Of a stretch of 12,606 nucleotides of DNA, positions 5,688 through 12,600 are shown one piece after another. A program made the translations under genes and the position numbers. A model generated the notes under the pieces. The model made no database searches, was not told the DNA's origin, and worked only from the letters and a program-made list of their open reading frames with translations. The stretch's first letter is position 1. The number at the start of each line of letters is the position of its first letter. This stretch comes from 13-2-20CM-68-14 sp036378475. Lineage in GTDB: Bacteria; Actinomycetota; Thermoleophilia; Gaiellales; Gaiellaceae. Where the stretch lies: positions 1 to 12,606 of the forward strand of contig DASUWJ010000092.1 in assembly GCA_036378475.1 (NCBI GenBank). Direction: 5' to 3'.

Positions 5688-8168
5688 TTAGGCGACGGCG
5701 GTCGCGGGCGCCTCGCGGGGAACCCGGCGCGAGACGATCTGCGAGACGCCGTCGCCCCCCATCGTGACGCCGTAGAGGCTGTCCGCGGCCTCCATCGTCC
5801 GCTTCTGGTGGGTGACCACGATGAACTGGGCCCGGTCGGCGTAGCGGCGTAGCAGCTCGACGAAGCGGCCGATGTTCGTGTCGTCGAGCGCGGCCTCGAC
5901 CTCGTCGAGCAGGTAGAACGGGCAGGGCCGGGCGAGGAAGAGCGCGAACAGGAACGAGATCGCGCCGAGCGCCTTTTCGCCGCCGGAGAGGAGCGAGAGC
6001 TTGGTCACGCGCTTGCCGGCCGGTCGCAGCTCGATCTCGACGCCGGGCTCGCTGCCATCGTCGGGGCCGTCCTCGTCGGCCTCGGTCAGGCGCAGACGCC
6101 CCTGCCCGCCCGGAAAGAGTGTCTCGGCGACCTCCTGAAAATGCCGCTGCACGCTGGCGAACGTCTGCGCGAAGCGCTGCTCGACCGTCTCGGTCAGCTC
6201 GCCGCGCAGCCGCTCGAGCTCGCCGAGGCTCCGTTCGAGGTCCTCGCGCTGCGCCGAGAGCTCGCCGAGCCGCTCCTTCTCCTCCTCGTATTCCTGCTTG
6301 GCGAGCGGATTGACCTGGCCGAGCGCCTCCCGGCGGCGCTCGAGCCGGACGAGCCGCTCCGCCAGTAGCTCCCGCTCTAGACCCTCGGCCGGCTCCGCCC
6401 CCGCCTGCTCGAGCCGCCGCCGGCAGGCGGAGGCCTCGGCCTCCAGGCGCGCGAGCTCGACGTCGATCGCGGCCGCGCGCTCCCCTGCCTCGGCGGCGCC
6501 CCGCCGGAGCTCCGCTTCGCGCGCCGCAAGCTCCCGGAGCGCTCCTGCCGCGGCCCCCGTGCGCGAGCCGCCGGCGTCGACCCGCGCCCGAAGCGGCGCC
6601 TCGAACCGCTCCGCGAGCCCGGCGGCACCCTCGAGCGCTCGCAGCAGCCGTGCCGCGCCCGCCACTAGCCGCGGATCCCCTGCTTGCGGCACGCGGCGAG
6701 GGCGCGAGCGCAGCTGCTCGAGCTCGCTCTCGAGCCGGCGCCGGCGCGCCTCCAGCTCGAGCCAGACTGCCTCCGCGGTCTCGCCTGCGAACCAGAGCTC
6801 ACCGCGCGCCGGGTCGTAGCCGAACCCCTCCGGCGTCACGGCCGGCACCTGCGAGCGGAGCAGCTCGGCTTTCGGCACGACGGTGTAGCCGTCCACGAGT
6901 TCCGCGGGCTTCGCGCCGACCAGGACGGTGAGCTTGCCGAGACCGCCCGCGCATGCCCGCTCGAGGAGCGCGAGAGCCGTCTCCACGTCCGCGGCGAGCA
7001 GGGCCGAGGCGCGGGGTCCGAGCGCCGCGGCGACCGCGCGCTCGTGCCCGGATTCGACCTCGAGCTCAGAGAGCGCCAGCCGGGCGCCCTGCTCGGCTAG
7101 CGCGCGTGCCGCCGACGGGAGCCCTTCCCGCTCGTCGAGGGCGCGCTCGACGGCAGCGAGCCGCTCGCTCGTCGTCTGCAAGCGCTCGTCGTCGACCGTC
7201 GCCACAGGCGCGGGCTCGGCGCGCAGGCGCTCGCCGAGGGCCTCCGCGGCTTCTCGCCGCAGCTCTAGCCGGTCGGCCGCGCTCCGCAGGCGGTAGAGAG
7301 CCGCCGTCGCCTGCTCGCGCCGACCCGCGGCGTCCGCCAGCTCCTCCTCCGCGCGGTTTCGCTCGAGCAGGAGCTCCTCGAGCTTCGTGTTCGCGCTCGT
7401 GCGGGCGAGCATCGCGGCGGCCCGTCGCTCCTCGATCTCCTCGGCCCGGCGGCCGAGCTCCTCGAGCTCGAGCTCCGCGATCCGGGCCTCGACCGAGGCG
7501 AGCTCGTGCTTCAGCCTCTCCGCCCGCTCGGCCGCGCTCGCCTGGAGCGCGAGCGGCCGAAGCCGCTTTCGCACCTCGGCCTCGAGATCACGGGCCCGCT
7601 CGGCCTGCACCTGCACGCGCGCCAGCTTCAGCTCCGCCCGGTGGCGGCGAGCCTTGTACTTCCCCAGTCCCGCAGCCTCCTCGAGCAGCACACGCCGCTG
7701 CTCGGGCTTGGAGGAGAGGATCTCCTCGACTCGCCCCTGGCCGATCACGGAGCTGTGGCCGCCGCCGAGGCCGACGTCGGCGAGCAGCTCGACGAGGTCG
7801 GTCCGGCGGACCGCGGCGCCGTTCACGAGGTACTGGCCCTCGCCGCCCCGGTGCAGCCGCCGCGTGATCGCGATCTCGCTGAAGTCGAGCTCGGGAAACT
7901 GTCCGTCCGAGTTGTCGAAGGCGAGCTCGACCTCGCACCAGTCCGCCGGCGGACGGCCGGCCGAGCCCGCAAAGAGGACGTCGTCCGGCTTCTCGGCCCG
8001 GAGCTCGAGCGGGCTCAGCGAGCCCGCCGCCCAAAGCAGTGCGTCGGAGAGGTTCGACTTGCCGGAGCCGTTCGGCCCGACGACGACGGCGACGCCCCGC
8101 TCCAGGCGGACCTCGACCGGGTCCGGGAACGACTTGAAGCCGCGCAGCTTGATTGCCCTTAGGTGCAC
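5688..8168 (-). CDS. smc: chromosome segregation ATPase SMC (short form)
   Basis: SMC dimers work with ScpA/ScpB to extrude DNA loops and align sister chromosomes. The N-terminal head has IKLRGFKSFPDPV and Walker A GPNGSGKSN (31-39). The Q-loop/arginine region is VIGQGRVEEIL (141-151). A coiled coil runs about 165-350, a hinge-like region about 365-470 (EVESGHERAVAAALG at 370-384) and a second coil about 470-680. The C-terminal head has signature LSGGEKALGA (727-736), Walker B FYLLDEVEAALDD (751-763) and THQKRTMEAAD. The total of 826 residues is well below the usual 1150-1200; the loss is in the coils and hinge, not the ATPase. The start is GTG 8168, chosen because MHLRAIKLRGFKSF aligns with family N-termini; the ribosome-binding site is weak. 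It lies 54 bases after rnc. Confidence 0.93.
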   Translation of the reverse strand: MHLRAIKLRGFKSFPDPVEVRLERGVAVVVGPNGSGKSNLSDALLWAAGSLSPLELRAEKPDDVLFAGSAGRPPADWCEVELAFDNSDGQFPELDFSEIAITRRLHRGGEGQYLVNGAAVRRTDLVELLADVGLGGGHSSVIGQGRVEEILSSKPEQRRVLLEEAAGLGKYKARRHRAELKLARVQVQAERARDLEAEVRKRLRPLALQASAAERAERLKHELASVEARIAELELEELGRRAEEIEERRAAAMLARTSANTKLEELLLERNRAEEELADAAGRREQATAALYRLRSAADRLELRREAAEALGERLRAEPAPVATVDDERLQTTSERLAAVERALDEREGLPSAARALAEQGARLALSELEVESGHERAVAAALGPRASALLAADVETALALLERACAGGLGKLTVLVGAKPAELVDGYTVVPKAELLRSQVPAVTPEGFGYDPARGELWFAGETAEAVWLELEARRRRLESELEQLRSRPRRVPQAGDPRLVAGAARLLRALEGAAGLAERFEAPLRARVDAGGSRTGAAAGALRELAAREAELRRGAAEAGERAAAIDVELARLEAEASACRRRLEQAGAEPAEGLERELLAERLVRLERRREALGQVNPLAKQEYEEEKERLGELSAQREDLERSLGELERLRGELTETVEQRFAQTFASVQRHFQEVAETLFPGGQGRLRLTEADEDGPDDGSEPGVEIELRPAGKRVTKLSLLSGGEKALGAISFLFALFLARPCPFYLLDEVEAALDDTNIGRFVELLRRYADRAQFIVVTHQKRTMEAADSLYGVTMGGDGVSQIVSRRVPREAPATAVA

Positions 8169-8203
8169 GCCGGCGAACGCTAACGATGAGCACGGACGCT
8201 GCC

Positions 8204-8219
8204 GCGCGGGGCCCCGCGC
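8204..8219. repeat. 16-base perfect palindrome between rnc and smc
   Basis: GCGCGGGGCCCCGCGC is its own reverse complement and begins four bases past the rnc stop, inside the 54-base rnc-smc gap. As RNA it could form a 6-pair stem with a 4-base loop. There is no T-tract on the minus strand, so it is not a convincing terminator; an RNA-processing or pausing element is possible. Confidence 0.4.
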
Positions 8220-8222
8220 CCC

Positions 8223-8924
8223 TCAGGAGATGCCGAGCTTCGCGAGTACCTCCTGCGCGGCCGCCTGCTCGGCCGCCTTCTTGGACAGTCCGGTTCCAAC
8301 CCCCAGCTGTTCGCCGTCGACGTTCGCCGCGCACGTGAACGTGCGGTCGTGCGGCGGCCCCTCGACGTCGAGCACCGAGTAGCTGACCGAGCGCCCGCGC
8401 TGGGCCAGGGCCTCCTGCAGCTCGGTCTTGTGGTCGACGTGGCTCGTCAAGGCGTACTCGATCCGTCCGTCGAAGGCCGCGACGATCGCCTGCTCGATCT
8501 TCGGAAAGCCGTACTCGAGAAACAGGCCCGCGAGCGAGGCCTCGAGCAGCGCCGCGAGGACGTTTCGATTCCGCATCAGGCGCTCCAGCTCATCCGCGGG
8601 AATCAGGCTCTTGCCCCGCTCCTGCAGCCGCTCGGCGAGCCCCAGCTCCCGCGCCACGATCGCGCAGCTCGCGCGGGAGACGACGTGCGAGCGGATCTTG
8701 GCCAGCCGTCCCTCCGAGAAATCTGGGTAGCGCTCGTAGAGCGCCCGGGCGATCGCGAGCTCGAGCACGCTGTCGCCGAGAAACTCCAGACGCTCGTACG
8801 AGGCGGCGCGATCGGGTGCCCACGAGGAGTGCGTGAAGACGTTGTCGAGCCGCCGCTCGGGCAGCCCGTCGATCAGACGGTCTAGCCGATCGCGGCTACT
8901 GGTGCGAGGAGACGTAGTCGACAG
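8223..8924 (-). CDS. rnc: ribonuclease III (start codon unusual)
   Basis: Double-strand-specific endonuclease that processes rRNA precursors. The signature ERLEFLGDS is followed by a helical RNase III domain, then a dsRNA-binding domain from about DHKTELQEALAQRG to GLSKKAAEQAAAQEVLAKLG. Family similarity begins near RLDRLIDGLPERRL and FTHSSW. However, the first ATG/GTG/TTG in this frame is GTG 8768, which falls after ERLEFLGDS and would delete catalytic residues. Upstream only CTG codons are available: 8876 or 8924 (the latter after GGGCAGG and overlapping acpP by 29 bases). The frame closes upstream at a TGA within acpP. I mark the longest CTG option. An Ala (codon 8550-8552) replaces the Asp four residues before the end of the usual ADTVEA motif, while its Glu remains. 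The identity is secure; the start is not. Confidence 0.85.
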   Translation of the reverse strand: MSTTSPRTSSRDRLDRLIDGLPERRLDNVFTHSSWAPDRAASYERLEFLGDSVLELAIARALYERYPDFSEGRLAKIRSHVVSRASCAIVARELGLAERLQERGKSLIPADELERLMRNRNVLAALLEASLAGLFLEYGFPKIEQAIVAAFDGRIEYALTSHVDHKTELQEALAQRGRSVSYSVLDVEGPPHDRTFTCAANVDGEQLGVGTGLSKKAAEQAAAQEVLAKLGIS

Positions 8925-9141
8925 CCTGCCCGACCGTCTGGATCTTCTGGGCGTCCTCGTCGGAGATCTTGATCCCGAACTGGTCCTCGAGCTCCATGAT
9001 CAGTTCGACGAGATCGAGCGAGTCCGCATCGAGATCTTCCTGGAAGGAAGCCTCTTCCGTGATTTCGCTCTCGTCGACGCCGAGCTGCTCGCTCAGCACT
9101 TCCTTCACACGCTCGAAGACTTCCTCTCGCGACGCCGCCAT
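8896..9141 (-). CDS. acpP: acyl carrier protein
   Basis: Carrier of growing fatty-acyl chains on a 4'-phosphopantetheine arm during type II fatty-acid synthesis. The 81-residue acidic four-helix protein has the attachment motif DADSLDLVELIMELED, in which Ser41 is the modified residue, after VDESEITEEASF and before FGIKISDEDAQKIQTVGQAV. Length and composition are normal. The ATG has GAGGTGAG just upstream. It lies 23 bases after plsX, whose product also feeds acyl chains into phospholipid synthesis, and overlaps the presumed start region of rnc. The genes fabH, fabD and fabG, which often sit between plsX and acpP, are absent here. Confidence 0.97.
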   Translation of the reverse strand: MAASREEVFERVKEVLSEQLGVDESEITEEASFQEDLDADSLDLVELIMELEDQFGIKISDEDAQKIQTVGQAVDYVSSHQ

Positions 9142-9164
9142 CTCACCTCGCTTGGAGTTCGGGT

Positions 9165-10148
9165 TCAGGGCGCGCGGGATGCTAACACGCGCTCTGCAAG
9201 CCGTTCCTCGACTCTTCCGACCACGTCGTGCTCGACGCCGCGCGCCGCGAGGCGGATCGCGTTCGCGATCGCGCGGCGGCCGGAGTTTCCGTGCGCGATC
9301 ACCGCCAGGCCGCGCAGGCCAAGCAGGTAGGCGCCCCCGTAGGTGTCCGGGTCGAGCCGCTCGCGCAGGCTCCGGGCGGCGGGCCGGATCAAAAGGCCGC
9401 CGAGCCTGCCTCGCGTCGTCGCGGTGATCTCCTCCCGCAGGGCGCCGAGCACGCTTCGAATCGTCCCCTCGAGCGCCTTCAAAACGACGTTCCCAGTGAA
9501 GCCGTCGCAGACGACGACGTCGGCGGCGCCTTCGAGCAGATCCCGGCTCTCGGTATTCCCGCGGAAGTTCAGGTCGATCGCCTCGACCATAAGGGCGTGG
9601 GCCTCGAGCGTGAGCTGGTCCCCCTTCTCCGGCTCCTCGCCGATCGAGAGCAGGCGTACCGCCGGAGCTTCGATCCCGAGCAGCTCCTGCGAAAAGACCG
9701 AGCCCATGTGGGCGAACTGGCGCAGGTGCTCCGGGCGCGCGTCCGCGTTCGCCCCGGCATCGATCAGGACCGAGGGCCCGCGCCGGGCCGGGAGCACGAC
9801 CGCAATCGCCGGCCGGTTGACGCCGGGCAGGCGACGAATCTCGAGCAGCCCCGCGGCCAGCATCGCGCCGGTGTTCCCGGCGGAGACGGCCGCGTCGGCC
9901 TGGCCGAGTCGGACCAGCCGGCAGGCCGTCACGAGCGAGCTGTCGCGCTTGGCGCGGACTGCCTCACCGGGCTTCTCGTCCATCGCGATCGCGGTCGCCG
10001 CCTCGACGAGCTCGAGCCCGCCGGTCTCGAGCCCCGCCGGCCCGACCAGAAGCGGGACGATCTGCTCGGAGGCCGCCTCGAGGGCTCCGGCCACGATCTC
10101 CTCAGGCGCACGGTCGCCCCCCATCGCGTCGACGGCGACGCGGGCCAT
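9165..10148 (-). CDS. plsX: phosphate acyltransferase PlsX
   Basis: Peripheral membrane enzyme that converts acyl-ACP and phosphate into acyl-phosphate, the acyl donor for PlsY in phosphatidic acid synthesis. The 327 residues match the family throughout: VAVDAMGGDRAPEEIV at the N-terminus, then AVSAGNTGAMLAAG, VLIDAGANADARPEHL, LLSIGEEPEKGDQL, NFRGNTESRDLLEG with DVVVCDGFTGNVVLKALEG, and the C-terminal YGGAYLLGLRGLAVIAHGNS. The length is typical. The ATG lies just 3 bases after rpmF, whose TAA stop is part of the TAAGG ribosome-binding site, so the two are tightly coupled. The rpmF-plsX-acpP-rnc order is conserved in many bacteria. Confidence 0.97.
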   Translation of the reverse strand: MARVAVDAMGGDRAPEEIVAGALEAASEQIVPLLVGPAGLETGGLELVEAATAIAMDEKPGEAVRAKRDSSLVTACRLVRLGQADAAVSAGNTGAMLAAGLLEIRRLPGVNRPAIAVVLPARRGPSVLIDAGANADARPEHLRQFAHMGSVFSQELLGIEAPAVRLLSIGEEPEKGDQLTLEAHALMVEAIDLNFRGNTESRDLLEGAADVVVCDGFTGNVVLKALEGTIRSVLGALREEITATTRGRLGGLLIRPAARSLRERLDPDTYGGAYLLGLRGLAVIAHGNSGRRAIANAIRLAARGVEHDVVGRVEERLAERVLASRAP

Positions 10149-10151
10149 GCC

Positions 10152-10340
10152 TTACGGGGCGGGCGCGCGGAGCGGCTCGATCTCGCGGCCGCGGTACGTC
10201 TTGCAGTTCGGGCACATCTGATGCGGCCGCGTCGGCTGCTTGCAGTTCGGGCAGAGGCTCAGCCGCGGCGCCTTGATGCCGTGCTGGGCGCGACGCTTGT
10301 CGCGCCGGGACTTCGACGTCTTTCGCTTCGGGACGGCCAT
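10152..10340 (-). CDS. rpmF: 50S ribosomal protein L32, zinc-binding type
   Basis: Small ribosomal protein of the large subunit, 62 residues. The N-terminus MAVPKRKTSKSRRDKRRAQH is characteristic, followed by a zinc ribbon with two CPNC pairs (Cys30, Cys33, Cys43, Cys46). All four ligands are present, so this is the zinc-requiring form rather than the Cys-free paralogue that some actinobacteria express in zinc shortage. It starts with ATG, 30 bases after the DUF177 gene and 3 bases before plsX, the usual context. Confidence 0.97.
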   Translation of the reverse strand: MAVPKRKTSKSRRDKRRAQHGIKAPRLSLCPNCKQPTRPHQMCPNCKTYRGREIEPLRAPAP

Positions 10341-10370
10341 GACCGGCCGCGCAGTATAGCCAGGGCTTTT

Positions 10371-10880
10371 CTAGAGCCGGTCGCGCAGCTCGGCCAGCGT
10401 CGCCCAGCGCGAGTCGGCTTCCTCGAGCTCGTGGGTGTGGGGCTCCAAGTTCAGGTCCTGGCCGCAGACGGGGCAGAGGCCGGCGCAGTCGGGGCGGCAG
10501 AGGATCTGCTCCGGCAGCGCGAGTACGACGGCATCCCGCGCCCAGGCCGAGAGGTCGAGCAGCTCGTCTTGCAGGTATGGAGTCCGCAGTTCGTCGGACT
10601 CGCCCGGGCTCGTGGCCTGGTACTCGCGCACCGAGATCGGCAGTTCGAGCACGGCGTCGGCCAGACAGCGGTAGCACGGCCCGTGCAGGCGGGTCGCGAA
10701 GCCGAGCTGGAAGACCGTGCCCGTGCTCGCGCGCGTGATCGAGAGTTCCGCCGGCACCCGTTCGGGCACGGGCAGGTAGCGCTGGCCGCCGAGTGAGAGC
10801 GGGGCGAGCCCGATCTCCTGCTCGCCGACGAACTGCTCACCGGAGCGAAGTCTGAGCGTACGCAGGTTGAAGGTGGTCAC
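10371..10880 (-). CDS. DUF177/YceD-family protein
   Basis: Member of the YceD/DUF177 family, which is linked genetically to 23S rRNA accumulation in E. coli and plants and almost always sits before rpmF, as here. The 169-residue protein has a Cys pair CYRC (69-72) and a C-terminal cluster CRPDCAGLCPVCGQDLN (Cys128, 132, 136, 139), the family hallmark and probably a metal site. The GTG at 10880 gives MTTFNLRTLRLRSGEQ and has GGTGG about five bases upstream; GTG 10889 is the alternative. The frame stays open far upstream to 12149, but that stretch is a shadow of the nitroreductase and SepIVA-like genes. It starts 20 bases after the nitroreductase ends. Confidence 0.88.
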   Translation of the reverse strand: MTTFNLRTLRLRSGEQFVGEQEIGLAPLSLGGQRYLPVPERVPAELSITRASTGTVFQLGFATRLHGPCYRCLADAVLELPISVREYQATSPGESDELRTPYLQDELLDLSAWARDAVVLALPEQILCRPDCAGLCPVCGQDLNLEPHTHELEEADSRWATLAELRDRL

Positions 10881-10900
10881 AGCCGCCACCGTAGCAACCG

Positions 10901-11410
10901 TTACATGCGCTGAACGAGCTCCGAAAGCGGCTTCCGGTTCGCCTCGTGGCTCCACTCCTGCGGGCTCCTCGCCCGCGGATCCTGCGGGCGCCGCGGGTAG
11001 CCGAACGAGAGCACCGTGACCGGCACGAGGTCGCCCTCGAGGCCGAGCAACTCCGCCGCGGCCCGCGGGTCGGGCAGCCCGTTCGGACAGGAGGCGACGC
11101 CGTCGTTCCAGGCGACGAGCATCATGTTCTGCATGCAGCGGCCGACGTCCAGCGGGCTCTTGCCCTCGGGCGTGGCGATCGCGACGACGAGCGCCGCGCC
11201 GCGCACGTTGTCGGCAGTGTAGACCGACTCGGCGAGCGCCTCCCTGCGGCTGGCGTCCTCGACGACGATGAACCTCCAGGGCTGGCGATTGACGGCACTG
11301 CCGGCCAGCCGGCCGGCGTCGAGGACGCGCCCGACCACCTCGTCGGGAATCGCCCGCTCGGCGTAGCGACGCCAGTCGCGCTTGCTCGCGACGGCCTGGT
11401 AGGTGTCCAC
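10901..11410 (-). CDS. nitroreductase-family flavoprotein (short)
   Basis: FMN-dependent NAD(P)H oxidoreductase of the nitroreductase superfamily; the substrate cannot be told from sequence. FMN-contact motifs are visible: SKRDWRRY (9-16, phosphate-binding basic residues), GSAVNRQPWRFIVV (37-50, with Asn41 and Gln43), and a central helix around DVGRCMQNMMLVAWNDGVASC (88-108). A C-terminal SFGYPRRP follows. At 169 residues it is shorter than typical members of about 190-220, mostly between strand and helix elements in the middle. The GTG at 11410, five bases after the SepIVA-like stop, starts at the conserved TYQAV..KR motif but has no clear ribosome-binding site, so it may depend on translational coupling. 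Its placement between a septation-type gene and DUF177 is unexpected. Confidence 0.85.
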   Translation of the reverse strand: MDTYQAVASKRDWRRYAERAIPDEVVGRVLDAGRLAGSAVNRQPWRFIVVEDASRREALAESVYTADNVRGAALVVAIATPEGKSPLDVGRCMQNMMLVAWNDGVASCPNGLPDPRAAAELLGLEGDLVPVTVLSFGYPRRPQDPRARSPQEWSHEANRKPLSELVQRM

Positions 11411-11415
11411 GGGAG

Positions 11416-11922
11416 CTAGTAGGGCTGGTCGTTCGACGAGCCGCCGTCGACGCCCACGCCGGCGACGACCGACTCCTGCGAGCGCTCGTGCAGCCGTTCG
11501 CGCCCCCGTCGGACCGCGCCGAGGAACTTGTCGAGGTTCGTCTCCAGCGTCGAGAGGATGCTGTCGGCCCAGTCCTCCATCTCGAGCCGCGTCTCCCGCG
11601 CCTGCCGCCTGGCTTCGTCGACGATCTCCTGGGCCTGGCGCTCCGCGAGCTTGACGATCTCCGTCTGCGAGGCCTCCCGAACGGCCTGCTCGCGCGCCTC
11701 GCCGAGAATCCGATCGCACTCGCGCTTCGCCTCCGCGAGCATCTCCTGCCGCTCCTTGACGATCCAGCGGGCCTGCTTGATCTCCTCCGGGATCGTGGCG
11801 CGCATCTGGTCGAGGATGTCGTAGATCTCCTCGCGGTCGATCCGCACCTGATCTGTGAGCGGTACGGCCTTCGCGTTGTGCACGAGGTCGTCGAGCTTAT
11901 CGATGAGAACGAGTACGTCCAT
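11416..11922 (-). CDS. DivIVA/SepIVA-like coiled-coil protein
   Basis: A 168-residue, largely helical, charged protein. Residues 1-45 form a conserved head (LIDKLDDLVHNAKAVPLTDQ, then DREEIYDILDQMRATIPEEI). Residues 46-140 form a long heptad-like coiled coil rich in Glu, Arg, Ala and Gln (KERQEMLAEAKRECDRIL, then IVDEARRQARETRLEMEDW). A Gly/Ser tail ends at GGSSNDQPY. The head and gene neighbourhood resemble mycobacterial SepIVA (Rv2927c/MSMEG_2416), a DivIVA-like septation and cell-envelope factor that is also near DUF177, rnc, smc and ftsY. This copy is shorter. The ATG is preceded by GGA at five bases. It follows the unrecognised gene by 27 bases. Automatic pipelines may label it an ATP-synthase b-like protein because of the coil; I consider that unlikely. 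Confidence 0.75.
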   Translation of the reverse strand: MDVLVLIDKLDDLVHNAKAVPLTDQVRIDREEIYDILDQMRATIPEEIKQARWIVKERQEMLAEAKRECDRILGEAREQAVREASQTEIVKLAERQAQEIVDEARRQARETRLEMEDWADSILSTLETNLDKFLGAVRRGRERLHERSQESVVAGVGVDGGSSNDQPY

Positions 11923-11949
11923 GAATTCCAGGAGTTTACAGAGGTAGCT

Positions 11950-12600
11950 CTATTCGTCACGCCGGCCGAGCAAACGGGCGAAAAATCCGGCTCTCCGTTT
12001 CGGCCGTGGTTCGAGTTCCGGGCTTGCTGCAGGTGCCGGCTCAGGCGCGGCACCCTGCGGCTCTGTCCCGACCGTGTCTGGCCGCCGCTCCGGCCATGCT
12101 GCCGGGGTTGGTGGCGGCTTCGGCCCGGTCGCCGCCGCCTCGTCTGCATCCGCTTCGGCCAGCGTCTCCGGCGCGGGCTCCTCGGCCGGAGGCGCTTCGG
12201 GCCGCTCGTGCTCGGCTCCCCGCATCGCTTCGGGCGCCGGCTCGGGCGTCCCTGCTATCGCGGCCTCCGATCGCTCCTCGGTCTGCAGCGAGGGCAGCTC
12301 GCGCGCCTCCTTCGATCCGAACACCCAGCGCCTGCCGCTCGCGCGCAACTCCTCGAGCAGCGCCCTGGCTTCGCTCGCGTTCAGGCTGACGTCTCCCTTG
12401 GCGCTCGCGAGCAGCTGCTCCAGGCGGGCCGCCCCGGCGCCCGCCTCGCCGCGAGCCTTCAATTTCTGGGCGAGCTCATGCGCTCGTTTGCGGGGCAGCG
12501 TCACGCTGCCGCCGTTCGCTTCGGCCAGCAGGCTCTCGAGCTCCTTCGCATCGGTCATTCCCCTGGGTTCTCCGGTGTCCCCGGCCGGCCGTTCGGACAC
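11950..12600 (-). CDS. unrecognised protein with tandem repeat, acidic/proline linker and basic tail
   Basis: I do not recognise this gene. Counting from the ATG at 12558 (202 residues), two similar segments of about 30 residues occur at 7-37 and 46-75, both of the form LE.LLA.A.G.V.L....A..L...L.A.G. Then comes WVFGSKEARELPSL, a long Pro/Ala/Glu-rich stretch (about 96-186) that looks disordered, and a basic amphipathic end RRAGFFARLLGRRDE. That tail resembles the AGFFSRL membrane-binding segment of FtsY in this window. No signal peptide or transmembrane helix is seen. GTG 12600 is also possible, and the frame is open to the window edge, so the start may lie outside. ATG 12558 has AGGGGA pressed against it. 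It precedes the SepIVA-like gene by 27 bases, so a role in membrane or septum organisation is only an inference. Confidence 0.65.
   Translation of the reverse strand: MSERPAGDTGEPRGMTDAKELESLLAEANGGSVTLPRKRAHELAQKLKARGEAGAGAARLEQLLASAKGDVSLNASEARALLEELRASGRRWVFGSKEARELPSLQTEERSEAAIAGTPEPAPEAMRGAEHERPEAPPAEEPAPETLAEADADEAAATGPKPPPTPAAWPERRPDTVGTEPQGAAPEPAPAASPELEPRPKRRAGFFARLLGRRDE

Noticed and set aside
6953..7867. 304-codon plus-strand frame
   Set aside because: Almost entirely Arg/Pro/Ala; it is the complement of the SMC coiled coil.
5688..8168. Reading the short SMC as RecN, SbcC or MukB
   Set aside because: The N-terminal FKSF motif, the Walker A GPNGSGKSN, the LSGGEKALGA signature and placement between rnc and ftsY fit SMC better.
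9228..10796. 522-codon open frame on the plus strand
   Set aside because: It runs antisense across plsX, rpmF and DUF177, all secure genes, and its product is Arg/Asp/Ala-rich low-quality sequence typical of GC-rich shadow frames.
11411..11719. N-terminal extension of the nitroreductase
   Set aside because: It overlaps the SepIVA-like coding sequence in another frame and has no nitroreductase similarity.
10881..12149. Fusion of DUF177 with a long N-terminal region
   Set aside because: The frame is open but encodes Arg/Ser-rich shadow sequence over the nitroreductase and SepIVA-like genes.
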